Assembly (NCBI RefSeq): GCF_025567465.1
Contig: NZ_JAOQKI010000010.1
Coordinates: forward strand, 41,462-105,461
Origin: Roseburia_C amylophila
Lineage (GTDB): Bacteria; Bacillota; Clostridia; Lachnospirales; Lachnospiraceae
Length of the DNA stretch: 64,000 nucleotides
Reading direction: 5' to 3'
Position 1 is the stretch's first letter. Every line of letters starts with the position of its first letter. Below the pieces are notes generated by a model that was not told the origin of the DNA, did no database searches, and saw only the letters and a program-made list of their open reading frames with translations. Shown here piece by piece: positions 24,183 to 32,728 of the stretch. The translations under genes were made by a program, and so were the position numbers.

Positions 24183-26072
24183 GTGTATAATCATTTATTT
24201 CAGCCAATTTCTATTAATGGAATGATATTAAAAAATAGAATTGTGGCAACACCGACAGGTGATGATTTTGAAGAAAAAGCATTGGGCGGTGCAGCACTTG
24301 TAATTGCGGGACATGCAATAGTAGAACCTGGACGTTCCAGTTTTGCAAGTCCGGAAGAACCGTATCCATTTGCCAAGTATGAAAGAGAAGCAACCAGAAA
24401 GAAAGTGCTTAAGATTCACAAAGGCGGAGCGAAAGCTTCTATCGAAATCTTTCATGCCGGACAGGATGCAAGAACGGTGGATTATGCGAAAGGACCGTCT
24501 GGATTTATCCGCCCGGATGGAGTGGAAGTAAAGGAAATGGATGAAGCGTTGATGGAAGAGACACTGCAGTGGTATGCCGAGACCGCAGCAAGTGCAAGAA
24601 AAATTGGTTTCGATTCCATTTTTCTTCACTTCGGACATGGCTGGCTTCCGGCACAGTTCCTTTCCCCACATTACAATCACCGGACAGATTCCTACGGTGG
24701 AAGCATCGAAAACCGCAGCCGTTTTCCACTTCGGATATTAGAAACCGTCCGGAAAGCAGTTGGAAAAGATTATCCGATTGATATGCGTGTCAGTGCCTAT
24801 GAATGGATTGAAGATTCCATAAGCTTTGAGGATGTGATGTACTTCCTGAAGCAGGCAGAGCAGTATGTGGATACCGTTCAGATTTCATCTGGAATTGATA
24901 AAGTGTTTGAAGCAAATGTGCATTGCATCACAACCAATCTGGAAGAAGAAATGCCGAATCTCAAATGGGCAAAAATTGCAAAGCAGGAGCTTAAGATTCC
25001 GGTTTCTGTGGTCAGCGCCGTTATGACGCCGGAAATGGCAGATGAAATTATTGCAAAGGGCTACGTGGATATGGTGGCATTTGGAAGAACACTTCTGGCA
25101 GACCCGAACTGGCCGAAGAAAGCACTGGAGGGGCATCCGGAAGACATTGTTCCGTGTCTCAGATGCTCCAACTGCTATCACATTTCCACAGACCACTGGA
25201 ATGTAGGCTGCTCGGTAAATCCAAGATATCACAATGAGGAATTTATTCCATCGGGACTGGATTTGCCGGAAGCAAAAGAGAAAAAGCATGTGGTAATCGT
25301 TGGCGGAGGTCCGGCAGGCATGAAAGCTGCCATGACAGCATATGACCGGGGACATCAGGTGACATTGCTGGAAAAAGAAAGTGAACTGGGCGGCATGCTT
25401 CGCTTCATTGAAAAAGAAGCACACAAGGAAGAAGTTAAGCGGCTTTTAAATTATTACCGGACGCAGATGGCAAAAAGAAAGGTAGAGGTTCGTCTGAACA
25501 CAGAAGCAACACCGGAGTTCATAAAAGAGCTTCAGCCGGATTCATTGATAGTTGCCCTTGGTGCCGTAGAGAGGATTCTTCCGATTCCGGGAATTGACGG
25601 TTCCAAGGTACAGCTTGCAACAAAAGCAATTGCATATCCGGAACAGCTGGGACAGGATATTGTAATCCTCGGTGGAGGAAGTATTGGATGCGAGATAGGA
25701 TTGGAACTTGCCGAGCAGGGAAAGAATGTTTCCATTCTGGAACTGACCGATACACTGGCAGCAAATGCCAACTCTTTATACCGGGAAGCATTACGTCAGA
25801 AGTTTTTGCAGTATGAGAATCTTCACAGCCTGTTAAAATGCGGTTGCAGCAGAATCGAAGAGGATGTTGTTGTTTATAAGGATGAAAAGGGAGAAGAGAA
25901 GAGTATTTCCTATGACAACCTGATTCTTTCTACCGGACTTTCGGCACAGAAAAAGCTTGTAGAAGCATTTTACGGAATCTGTAAAGATACCATAGCAATT
26001 GGGGACTGTATCAGTCCATCGAACATTATGAATGCAAATTTTGAAGGGTTTGTAGCAGGATTAAATATATAA
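24183..26072 (+). CDS. Old-yellow-enzyme type NAD(P)H:flavin oxidoreductase with Fe-S cluster
   Basis: A 629-residue protein laid out like 2,4-dienoyl-CoA reductase and related ene-reductases. Residues 1 to about 320 are an FMN-binding TIM barrel (HFGHGWLPAQFLSPHYNHRTDSYGGS region). The cluster ligands are Cys325, 328, 331 and 343, so the spacing is CX2CX2CX11C where the best-known members have CX2CX3CX11C. Residues about 360-629 form the FAD/NAD(P)H part, with GGGPAG near 370 and a second GGGSIGCEIGLELA near 495. The start is GTG 24183 after AAAGGAG. It leads a cluster with a PTS permease, so it may act on the imported compound; that is inferred. Confidence 0.9.
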   Translation: MYNHLFQPISINGMILKNRIVATPTGDDFEEKALGGAALVIAGHAIVEPGRSSFASPEEPYPFAKYEREATRKKVLKIHKGGAKASIEIFHAGQDARTVDYAKGPSGFIRPDGVEVKEMDEALMEETLQWYAETAASARKIGFDSIFLHFGHGWLPAQFLSPHYNHRTDSYGGSIENRSRFPLRILETVRKAVGKDYPIDMRVSAYEWIEDSISFEDVMYFLKQAEQYVDTVQISSGIDKVFEANVHCITTNLEEEMPNLKWAKIAKQELKIPVSVVSAVMTPEMADEIIAKGYVDMVAFGRTLLADPNWPKKALEGHPEDIVPCLRCSNCYHISTDHWNVGCSVNPRYHNEEFIPSGLDLPEAKEKKHVVIVGGGPAGMKAAMTAYDRGHQVTLLEKESELGGMLRFIEKEAHKEEVKRLLNYYRTQMAKRKVEVRLNTEATPEFIKELQPDSLIVALGAVERILPIPGIDGSKVQLATKAIAYPEQLGQDIVILGGGSIGCEIGLELAEQGKNVSILELTDTLAANANSLYREALRQKFLQYENLHSLLKCGCSRIEEDVVVYKDEKGEEKSISYDNLILSTGLSAQKKLVEAFYGICKDTIAIGDCISPSNIMNANFEGFVAGLNI

Positions 26073-26110
26073 GAAAAATGTGAATTACACAAAAGAAAGG
26101 GGTAATACGA

Positions 26111-27490
26111 ATGAAAGACTACTCAGAATTAATTCAGGCGGTTATCGCCGGCGTGGGTGGCACAGATAATATTGAAAGTTGTATTCACTGTGCAACAAGA
26201 CTCCGTTTTACATTAAAGGATGGAGCAAAATTTGATCAGGCTTCCTTAAAGAAAGTAAAAGGTGTACTGGGAACCTTAATCGGCTCCGGATATTATCAGG
26301 TATTAATCGGACCAAATGTAGGTGATGTTTATGCACAGCTTGCAGAAGTTCCGGCACTGAAATCCAAATTAAAAGCAGAAAATCCAGCAGAAGCTGTGGA
26401 TGACGGGAAGAAGAAAGTCGGACTTTTAGACAGATTTACAAAAATGATGTCCGATGTATATGCACCGTATATTCCGATTCTGGCAACCGGTGGTATCGCA
26501 TCCGGATTAATTGGATTACTGGCAAACCTTGGCGTAGTAGACAGCACAGGTCTTACTTACCAGACCTTTTATTCTATTTTTTATTCGCTGATTTATTTCT
26601 TCCCGATTCTGTTGGCATTTACAGCAGGAAAGCATTTTAAATGTAATCCATATGTAGCCGTAACACTGGGTGCATCCATTATGTATCCTGGCGTAGCAGA
26701 CCTTCTGGTAACCGGTGAGAAAGCTTCCTTATTGGGAATTAACTTTACCGCATATAATTTCAGCGGTTCTTTTATCCCGATTTTACTGGCAGTATTCTGC
26801 ATGAGTTATTTTGAAAAATGGCTGAAAAAGATTTTGCCACAGGTAGTGCAGTTTATCCTTGTTCCATTCTTATGTTTGATTGTATTTGTTCCACTTAGCA
26901 TTCTTGTATTTGGACCACTGGGCGGACTTGTTGCAAACGGAATAAATGCCGTATACGGTGTAGTAAGCGCAAGCAAGATTCTTGTAGGCATTGTATTTGG
27001 TGGATTATTCTCCTTGGTAATTCTTCTTGGTATGCACTGGGCAGTTACTCCGATTCTTCTTGGAATTATGGCAGAGCAGGGCTTTGAGCCGGCGCTGGCA
27101 GCAGGTGGAATGGGTAACTACGCAGCACTTGGAATCTGCCTTGCAGTAGCAGTATTTGCAAAAAATGCAGGAGACAAGACAACTGCAGGTTCAGCAGCAT
27201 TTACCAATGCACTTTGCGGTATTACAGAGCCTGGACTTTACGGTATCATTTTAAGAAGCAAATGGTTGCTTGGAACAATGATTGTTTCCGGTGCAGCAGC
27301 AGGATTAGTTCTTGGAATCGGCGGTGTTGCAGCAACAAACTTCTCCTTCTCAGGACTGCTTGCTTTCAGTGGATGGTTTGGATGTGTCAACTTCCCAATG
27401 TACTGCGTAGGAATTATCGTATCTATCGTTTTAGGATTCGGAATCACAGCATTCCTGCTTAAGAGCGGTAAAGTAAAAGAATATGACTAG
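26111..27490 (+). CDS. PTS EIIBC permease, beta-glucoside/glucose superfamily
   Basis: A 459-residue permease. Residues 1-90 are the EIIB domain with the phosphoacceptor Cys27 in CIHCATRLRF. The EIIC domain (about 105-455) has about ten hydrophobic helices and the conserved GITEPGLYG motif near residue 375. It phosphorylates a sugar while importing it. There is no fused EIIA domain; that protein is encoded separately at 28572. The gene follows the flavoprotein gene by 38 bp, with AAAGGGG before ATG. The substrate cannot be read from sequence alone; no glycosidase or phosphoglycosidase lies nearby. Confidence 0.92.
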   Translation: MKDYSELIQAVIAGVGGTDNIESCIHCATRLRFTLKDGAKFDQASLKKVKGVLGTLIGSGYYQVLIGPNVGDVYAQLAEVPALKSKLKAENPAEAVDDGKKKVGLLDRFTKMMSDVYAPYIPILATGGIASGLIGLLANLGVVDSTGLTYQTFYSIFYSLIYFFPILLAFTAGKHFKCNPYVAVTLGASIMYPGVADLLVTGEKASLLGINFTAYNFSGSFIPILLAVFCMSYFEKWLKKILPQVVQFILVPFLCLIVFVPLSILVFGPLGGLVANGINAVYGVVSASKILVGIVFGGLFSLVILLGMHWAVTPILLGIMAEQGFEPALAAGGMGNYAALGICLAVAVFAKNAGDKTTAGSAAFTNALCGITEPGLYGIILRSKWLLGTMIVSGAAAGLVLGIGGVAATNFSFSGLLAFSGWFGCVNFPMYCVGIIVSIVLGFGITAFLLKSGKVKEYD

Positions 27491-27501
27491 AATATAATTG
27501 A

Positions 27502-27516
27502 TGCGGGGAACCCGCA
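27502..27516 (+). promoter_or_regulatory. Short GC-rich hairpin after the EIIBC gene
   Basis: TGCGGG-GAA-CCCGCA is a perfect 6-bp stem with a 3-nt loop, 11 bp after the EIIBC stop. No T-run follows, so it may stabilise or weakly terminate the transcript rather than end it fully. Confidence 0.4.
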
Positions 27517-27625
27517 AAGCATATTTCTGGTAATTTACAATATCTTCCCTTTTTTTACGGTGGATTCTCTGCTAAAATAAATGTAAAATTATTTGGCAAA
27601 AGCTGCCGGAAGAAAGGGAAGTGCT

Positions 27626-28483
27626 ATGATTATAGAAAAACTGATGAAGCAGGCAGACTTTACAGATGTTGAAAAAAGTATTGCAGCTTATTTGATGAAA
27701 AATGGGTTTGATGTAAAAAATATGTCCATTCAGTCCTTGGCGCGTGCGACTTTTTCGTCGCCGTCTACTATTACAAGATTTTGTAGAAAGCTGGGACTGG
27801 ATGGATATAAAAAATTTCAGATTTTGTTTTATTCAGAATATGAAGTATTTGCAAATCAGGGCGTAGTAGATGCAAACTATCCTTTTTCGGGGAATGACTC
27901 TTTTGAACAGATAGTAAGGAAACTTGCAAAATTAAATAATGAGACTATAAGAAAAACAGTGTCTGGATTTGATTATAACCAGCTGCACCGCATTGTACAG
28001 CGGATGAGCAGAGCCGATATGATTAATGTTTTCAGTGTCGGAACCTCTGCCACAGTAGCACTGGAATTTCAACAGAAAATGCTGCGTTTTGGTAAAATAG
28101 TAAACTTGACGATGAGTTCCTGTTTTCTGCCGGGTTATGCACTGACGGCAACGGAGCACACCGTCAATCTTGCAATTTCCCAGTCCGGCGAAAACCGGGA
28201 TGTGGTAGAAAGCTTAAAACTTTTGAAAAAGAATAAACGGTACTGCATAGGAATTACGGCAACTCCAGACAGCTCCGTGGCGAAAATGTGTCAGGAAGTC
28301 ATTCTGGTGGATATTCAGGAGCAGGGCTCTTATGAAGAGAAAATAGATACGTTTGCGGTATATAGCGCATTCCATTTTATATTGGATTGCATGTTTTCAT
28401 TTTTGTATCAGCTTGATTATGAAAGCAATGAAAAGGAGACAAAGGAAAAGGCGTATTTCATAAAAGAAAGCAAAGAGCAGTAG
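27626..28483 (+). CDS. RpiR family transcriptional regulator
   Basis: A 285-residue regulator. The N-terminal HTH domain (1 to about 75) includes IQSLARATFSSPSTITRFCRKLGLDGYKKFQ, the typical RpiR recognition helix. A SIS sugar-phosphate-binding domain follows (about 115-245), with FSVGTSATVALEFQQK and the SQSGENRDVVE loop. It would sense the phosphorylated sugar made by the adjacent PTS. ATG 27626 follows AAGGGAAG at normal spacing; an upstream TTG in the same frame (27593) lacks a ribosome site. It sits between the EIIBC and EIIA genes, an arrangement that suggests local control of this cluster. Confidence 0.93.
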   Translation: MIIEKLMKQADFTDVEKSIAAYLMKNGFDVKNMSIQSLARATFSSPSTITRFCRKLGLDGYKKFQILFYSEYEVFANQGVVDANYPFSGNDSFEQIVRKLAKLNNETIRKTVSGFDYNQLHRIVQRMSRADMINVFSVGTSATVALEFQQKMLRFGKIVNLTMSSCFLPGYALTATEHTVNLAISQSGENRDVVESLKLLKKNKRYCIGITATPDSSVAKMCQEVILVDIQEQGSYEEKIDTFAVYSAFHFILDCMFSFLYQLDYESNEKETKEKAYFIKESKEQ

Positions 28484-28571
28484 AAAGACGAGGATGTTGT
28501 CTATAGTTATGTAAACCAACCAGGCTTGGCAGCATAGAAGTGAAAAAAGAAAAGAAAGGCGGGAAATAGAG

Positions 28572-29072
28572 ATGTTTTCCATTTTTAAAAATAAAGAAAA
28601 TTCTGCAGAAGAGAACCAGACACCGGTTCTGAAAGCATATCTGTCGGGAAAAGTAATTCCGATTGAAGAAGTAAAGGATGAGGTATTTTCCTCAAAGGCG
28701 TTAGGTGATGGACTGGCAATTGAGCCGGAAGGAAATATCGTTACTGCTCCGTGTGCCGCAACAGTATCTTTATTAATGGATGATTCGAAACATGCGGTTG
28801 GATTAACCTTATCAAACGGAGCAGAACTCCTGATTCATGAAGGAATCGATACCGTAAATATGCAGGGAGATGGCTTCCGCTACTTTGTAAGGCAGGGACA
28901 GAAAGTAAAAGCGGGAGACAAGCTCTTAGAATTTAACCCGGAAGAAATCAAAGCCCAGGGATATGAGAAAACCTGCATTCTGGTATTTACCAACGGAGAT
29001 GAGTACCCGGATATGAAGATTCATACCGGAATGGATGCAGTACAGAACGAGACTGTAATCATAGAATTTTAA
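28572..29072 (+). CDS. PTS glucose-family EIIA protein
   Basis: A 166-residue stand-alone EIIA of the glucose/Crr type, which passes phosphate from HPr to the EIIB domain. The conserved elements are the GDGLAIEPEGNIVTAPC stretch, the first His in KHAVGLTL and the phosphorylated His in LLIHEGIDTVNMQGDGF, followed by VRQGQKVKAGDKLLEF. AAAGGCGGG precedes ATG. It most likely serves the EIIBC encoded at 26111, which has no EIIA of its own. Confidence 0.94.
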   Translation: MFSIFKNKENSAEENQTPVLKAYLSGKVIPIEEVKDEVFSSKALGDGLAIEPEGNIVTAPCAATVSLLMDDSKHAVGLTLSNGAELLIHEGIDTVNMQGDGFRYFVRQGQKVKAGDKLLEFNPEEIKAQGYEKTCILVFTNGDEYPDMKIHTGMDAVQNETVIIEF

Positions 29073-29118
29073 GATTGGAAATTTGTAATTAAAAAACATA
29101 GAAACTTCACATATTATA

Positions 29119-29376
29119 ATGTTAGGACTTGTACTTAGTTTTTCAACTTTAAGCGGATGCGGAAACAATACAGCAACCGACACGGAGGTTTCTACGGAGG
29201 CAGAGGAAAGCGATACCTTATATGGCGAGGTCAGTAGCGTCAGTGATGATTCCATTACGATAGAGGTTGGAACATACAGTTCCGATGACGGAACGCTTAC
29301 ACTGAGCGGAGAAGCCATCTCAGGAGATGAGTCTTTCGGATTTGACAAAGCCGGAAGAGCTGTAAATCAAAAGTAA
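29119..29376 (+). pseudogene. Truncated lipoprotein remnant
   Basis: The 85-residue frame has a lipobox-like STLSGCGNN sequence and a Ser/Thr/Asp-rich beta-type segment (YGEVSSVSDDSITIEVG). However, its start has no ribosome site, the signal peptide lacks the usual basic N-terminus, and the frame begins only 46 bp after the EIIA stop. A stop codon (29086-29088) blocks extension upstream, and no start codon lies between it and ATG 29119. It looks like a fragment of a secreted Lachnospiraceae lipoprotein with an eroded 5' end. If it is translated, it would be a very small surface lipoprotein. Confidence 0.45.
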
Positions 29377-29411
29377 TTTATAGAAAAATAGTAATAAAAT
29401 CAAAAGTGTAT

Positions 29412-29460
29412 AAAACCAGATAGTTCTTTCTTTCATAAGAAAATGGCTATCTGGTTTTTC
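29412..29460 (+). terminator. Intrinsic terminator after the lipoprotein remnant
   Basis: AAAACCAGATAG (29412-29423) pairs with CTATCTGGTTTT (29447-29458), followed by a short T-run. The loop is about 23 nt and contains a weaker TTTCTT/AAGAAA pairing. Confidence 0.75.
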
Positions 29461-29470
29461 GCTGCCTACT

Positions 29471-29497
29471 TAAGTTTTTCACTCAATCAGCCGACAT
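29471..29497 (+). promoter_or_regulatory. Sigma-D (sigma-28) type promoter of the DUF6240 gene
   Basis: TAAG (29471-29474), 15 bp, GCCGACAT (29490-29497) closely follows the flagellar sigma consensus TAAA-N15-GCCGATAT. Transcription would start near 29504, 42 bp before the start codon. Confidence 0.7.
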
Positions 29498-29545
29498 AAT
29501 AAAATAGCAGGACATTTGATAAGACCGTGAAAATGGAGGAATTTC

Positions 29546-32500
29546 ATGCGGATAGAACAGAATCAGAAAATGGATGCCAATGTAGTAGTGACAGGAAATG
29601 CCAGACAGGAAAATGTGGCAGCTGCGAAGAAGGATGCATCCATCGTAAGAATAGAAAAAGACAGAAAGGCAGACCGTCTGTTAGAGCAGCCGACTTATGG
29701 CAAGCCGGAAAAAGAGGAAAATGCCTTAGAGGAGATTCGGGAGCAGGCATCTAATCTGGACGCAACCCAGATGAAAAATGAGATGCTTTTTGCATCAGAC
29801 CATACTACGGGAAAAGACGCAAAGACAATGGAAGAAGATGGATTTTCCCTGACGGATACGGAGATTCCAACGGTAGTAACCGAGACCGATAAGATGAAGA
29901 TGCGGCTGGCAAAATCAGGAGAGGACATCAGCTATTTCGGGGACGGACTCAGTGATGCCCAGATTGAAGCAATGGCAGGAAGTACTGCAATGGCAAAGCA
30001 TATTGAGTCAGCTCTTAATACTGTCAATATTCCGGTGACTGAGAATAATGTAAAAGATATTATAGAGACTGCCAATATGATGGAAGAACTTCATACACCG
30101 GATGAAGGAAGCATGAAATATATGCTGGATAATGAGCTGCCGGTTACCACTGCAAATTTATATAAAGCAGAATTTTCCGGGAGTGCAACCTATGCCGGAA
30201 TGCAGCAGATGACAGACCTTGATTATGATGCGTTAAAGCAACAGATAGAAGCCGTAATATCCGAAAGCGGTATGGATGTCAATGAGCAGAATATGGCAGA
30301 TGGCAGATGGCTCATTGAAAATGGTATTCCACTGACTGCAGAGAATTTAGAGAAGTTATCCACATTGCAGCAGTTACAGCTTCCGCTTGGTGAGGAAGAA
30401 ATTGTAGTGGTATCGGCAGAGGCAATTTCCGATGGAATCCGTCCGCAGGATGTCGTACTTTCCGGAAATGATTTCAAGGATCAGGCACAGGATGCATTGG
30501 ACGTCATTACCAATGTAACGGATGAGGAACTTGCCTATGTGGTAAATTCCGGAGAACCGCTTACTATTGAGAATCTGAAAAAAGCTGCGGATGAGATAAA
30601 GAACAAGGACACAAAAGTTTCAGCGGCAGCGGATAAAACAGCTTATACGAAAAGCGGCTTAGACCTTCTGACTGCAAGAAGACAGTTAGAGGAAACCAGA
30701 CTGAAAATGACCAGTGAAGCGAACCTTTCTTTACTGAAAAAAGGAATTTCCATTGATACCATGGAATTGTCCCAGCTGGTGGAAGAACTGAAAACACAGG
30801 AAAATGAATATTACAGCAGACTCCTTTCCGGGGATGGCATTGCACCAAAGGAAGCGGATGTGGCATTGTTCCGGAATGTCATGGACACATCTGAAGCATT
30901 AAAAGCGATGCCGGCATATGCCCTAGGAATCCATCCGGTAGATGAAACAACATTGCAGAGTCTTTATGAAGACGGAGCTGCCTTAAAGGATACCTTTGAA
31001 AAGGCAGGGGAACGATATGAGACCATGATGACAGCACCACGTCAGGACATGGGAGATTCCATTTCCAAGGCATTCCGCAATGTGGATGATATTTTAAAGG
31101 ATTTAGGCCTGGAAACAAGCTATGGAAATCAGCGTGCCGTCAGAATCTTAGCTTATAACCAGATGGAGCTGACACCGGAAAATATTGCGGAAATGAAAGC
31201 TGCGGATGAAGAAGTGCAGCGGGCATTTGACCATTTAAAACCGGCAGTTGTTCGTACCATGATAAAAGAAGGCATGAATCCGCTGGATATGAGCTTTGAA
31301 GAGATAAACACCGTATCTGAGCAGATTCAGGAAGAACAGGGCATTACCGAAGAGGAAAAATTCAGTAAATACCTTTATAAATTAGAGCAGAATAAGGAAA
31401 TCAGCGAAGAAGAACGAAGTGCTTATATCGGTGTATACCGGCTGATCCGTCAGGTAGAAAAGACAGACGGCGCAGCAATCGGAGCCTTGCTGCAGCAGGG
31501 CGGAGATATTACATTGCGTGGACTTCTGACCCAGGTTCGTTCCGCAAAGCATGGTGCTATGGATTATCAGGTAGATGATGATTTTGGAGGCGTACAGACC
31601 AAAGAAGGAGCCGGCATTTCCATTACGGAACAGATTGAGGGAGCGTACCAGAAGAATAAGCTTTCTGATGTGAAAGATGGGCTGGTACCGGAGAAGATTG
31701 CACCTTTTATGGAAGATGAAAAATGGCTTTCCATGACACCGGAAGAACTTGCAGATGCCATGAAAGAAGTGGAGCAGAAAGAAGAAACAGAGGCAGCTTA
31801 CCGGAAGGAACAGGTACAGGAGCTGTCCCAGGCAGCAGCGGCACCACAGGAAGTCTATGAGTGGTTAGAACAGCTTGATATGCCGGCAACCGTCAACCGG
31901 GTGCTTGCAGCAGCAGATTATATGAATAACCGGAATCAGGTATTTAACCGTCTGTTTAAGATGGCAGACCGGAGCGAAAATCTGTCAGAGGAACTGGAAA
32001 ATATCAAAGAAAAAATATTTTCTGATTTTGCAGAGGCAGTTAAGACACCGAAGGAAATGGCAGAGGCTCAGCGGAAGCTGGCAGATACCGCTGAGAATGT
32101 CATGAAGACCATGATGATGTCGGAGGATAATCTTACAAGCCTTGATTTGCAGGAGCTGAAAATGATGCATACCCAGATTGCATTGGGAAGTGCGGCAGCA
32201 AAGAAAGAAGAATATGCAGTTCCGGTGCTGGTACAGGGCGAGACTTGTAACGTTTCACTTAAGATTGTCCGTGGTGAAGAAAAGAAAGGTCTGGTGGATG
32301 TTGTTTTTGAGACAGACCGGTTAGGAAGAGTGGCAGCGCAGCTTCGTGCCGGCAAGGAAAAGATTTCCGGTTATATTGCAGCAGAATCCAAAGAGACAAC
32401 GGCATTATTTGAAAGCCATGCGAAAGAGTGGGAAAATCTTTTTGCACAGGAGCCGGGACAGGAAGTCAGCATCAGCTATATGACCGGGGAAATAAAGAAG

Positions 32501-32647
32501 GATGGAATCCATCACAGCACAGAAGTTTCTTCTGAAAATACAGACAAGACGGAAGAAAAGAATTCTTCAGATACGGAAATTCAGACAAAGACACTTTATG
32601 GAATGGCAGAAAGTTTCCTAAAAGCGGTTAAGTCCTTAGAAAGGTAG
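29546..32647 (+). CDS. Large DUF6240-type flagellar-locus protein
   Basis: A 1033-residue, acidic, mostly helical protein with no signal peptide or membrane segment. I recognise it as a DUF6240-type protein of flagellated Lachnospiraceae; its function is unknown. A motif of the form (L/V)(L/I/V)xNGxPLTxENL recurs: NIPVTENN near residue 162, ELPVTTANL near 196, GIPLTAENL near 259, GEPLTIENL near 335, a weaker GISIDTMEL near 400, QMELTPENI near 539 and GGDITLRGL near 653. The C-terminal ~180 residues (about 860-1000) include a beta-rich segment (VSLKIVRGEEKKGLVDVVFETDRLG) that recalls the C-terminal part of FliK hook-length proteins. GGAGG precedes ATG 29546. Its sigma-D type promoter and the flagellin gene downstream tie it to motility. 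Confidence 0.8.
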   Translation: MRIEQNQKMDANVVVTGNARQENVAAAKKDASIVRIEKDRKADRLLEQPTYGKPEKEENALEEIREQASNLDATQMKNEMLFASDHTTGKDAKTMEEDGFSLTDTEIPTVVTETDKMKMRLAKSGEDISYFGDGLSDAQIEAMAGSTAMAKHIESALNTVNIPVTENNVKDIIETANMMEELHTPDEGSMKYMLDNELPVTTANLYKAEFSGSATYAGMQQMTDLDYDALKQQIEAVISESGMDVNEQNMADGRWLIENGIPLTAENLEKLSTLQQLQLPLGEEEIVVVSAEAISDGIRPQDVVLSGNDFKDQAQDALDVITNVTDEELAYVVNSGEPLTIENLKKAADEIKNKDTKVSAAADKTAYTKSGLDLLTARRQLEETRLKMTSEANLSLLKKGISIDTMELSQLVEELKTQENEYYSRLLSGDGIAPKEADVALFRNVMDTSEALKAMPAYALGIHPVDETTLQSLYEDGAALKDTFEKAGERYETMMTAPRQDMGDSISKAFRNVDDILKDLGLETSYGNQRAVRILAYNQMELTPENIAEMKAADEEVQRAFDHLKPAVVRTMIKEGMNPLDMSFEEINTVSEQIQEEQGITEEEKFSKYLYKLEQNKEISEEERSAYIGVYRLIRQVEKTDGAAIGALLQQGGDITLRGLLTQVRSAKHGAMDYQVDDDFGGVQTKEGAGISITEQIEGAYQKNKLSDVKDGLVPEKIAPFMEDEKWLSMTPEELADAMKEVEQKEETEAAYRKEQVQELSQAAAAPQEVYEWLEQLDMPATVNRVLAAADYMNNRNQVFNRLFKMADRSENLSEELENIKEKIFSDFAEAVKTPKEMAEAQRKLADTAENVMKTMMMSEDNLTSLDLQELKMMHTQIALGSAAAKKEEYAVPVLVQGETCNVSLKIVRGEEKKGLVDVVFETDRLGRVAAQLRAGKEKISGYIAAESKETTALFESHAKEWENLFAQEPGQEVSISYMTGEIKKDGIHHSTEVSSENTDKTEEKNSSDTEIQTKTLYGMAESFLKAVKSLER

Positions 32648-32655
32648 TCCGATAT
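32629..32655 (+). promoter_or_regulatory. Sigma-D (sigma-28) type promoter of flagellin
   Basis: TAAG (32629-32632), 15 bp, TCCGATAT (32648-32655). The -10 overlaps the DUF6240 stop codon. Transcription near 32662 would give a leader of about 67 nt containing the CsrA-like hairpin. Confidence 0.7.
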
Positions 32656-32685
32656 AGAATACATAAGACATGGAACGTCGATAGA

Positions 32686-32699
32686 CCGCAAGGATGCGG
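32686..32699 (+). promoter_or_regulatory. CsrA-like binding hairpin in the flagellin leader
   Basis: CCGCA-AGGA-TGCGG (32686-32699) is a 5-bp hairpin with GGA exposed in a 4-nt loop, and its CAAGGATG matches the core of the CsrA consensus. It lies 30 bp upstream of the flagellin start; the ribosome site AAAGGA could be a second CsrA contact. In Bacillus subtilis, CsrA represses flagellin translation through two such leader sites. Confidence 0.55.
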
Positions 32700-32728
32700 G
32701 CATGAATGGAAGAAAGGAATTAAGATAA

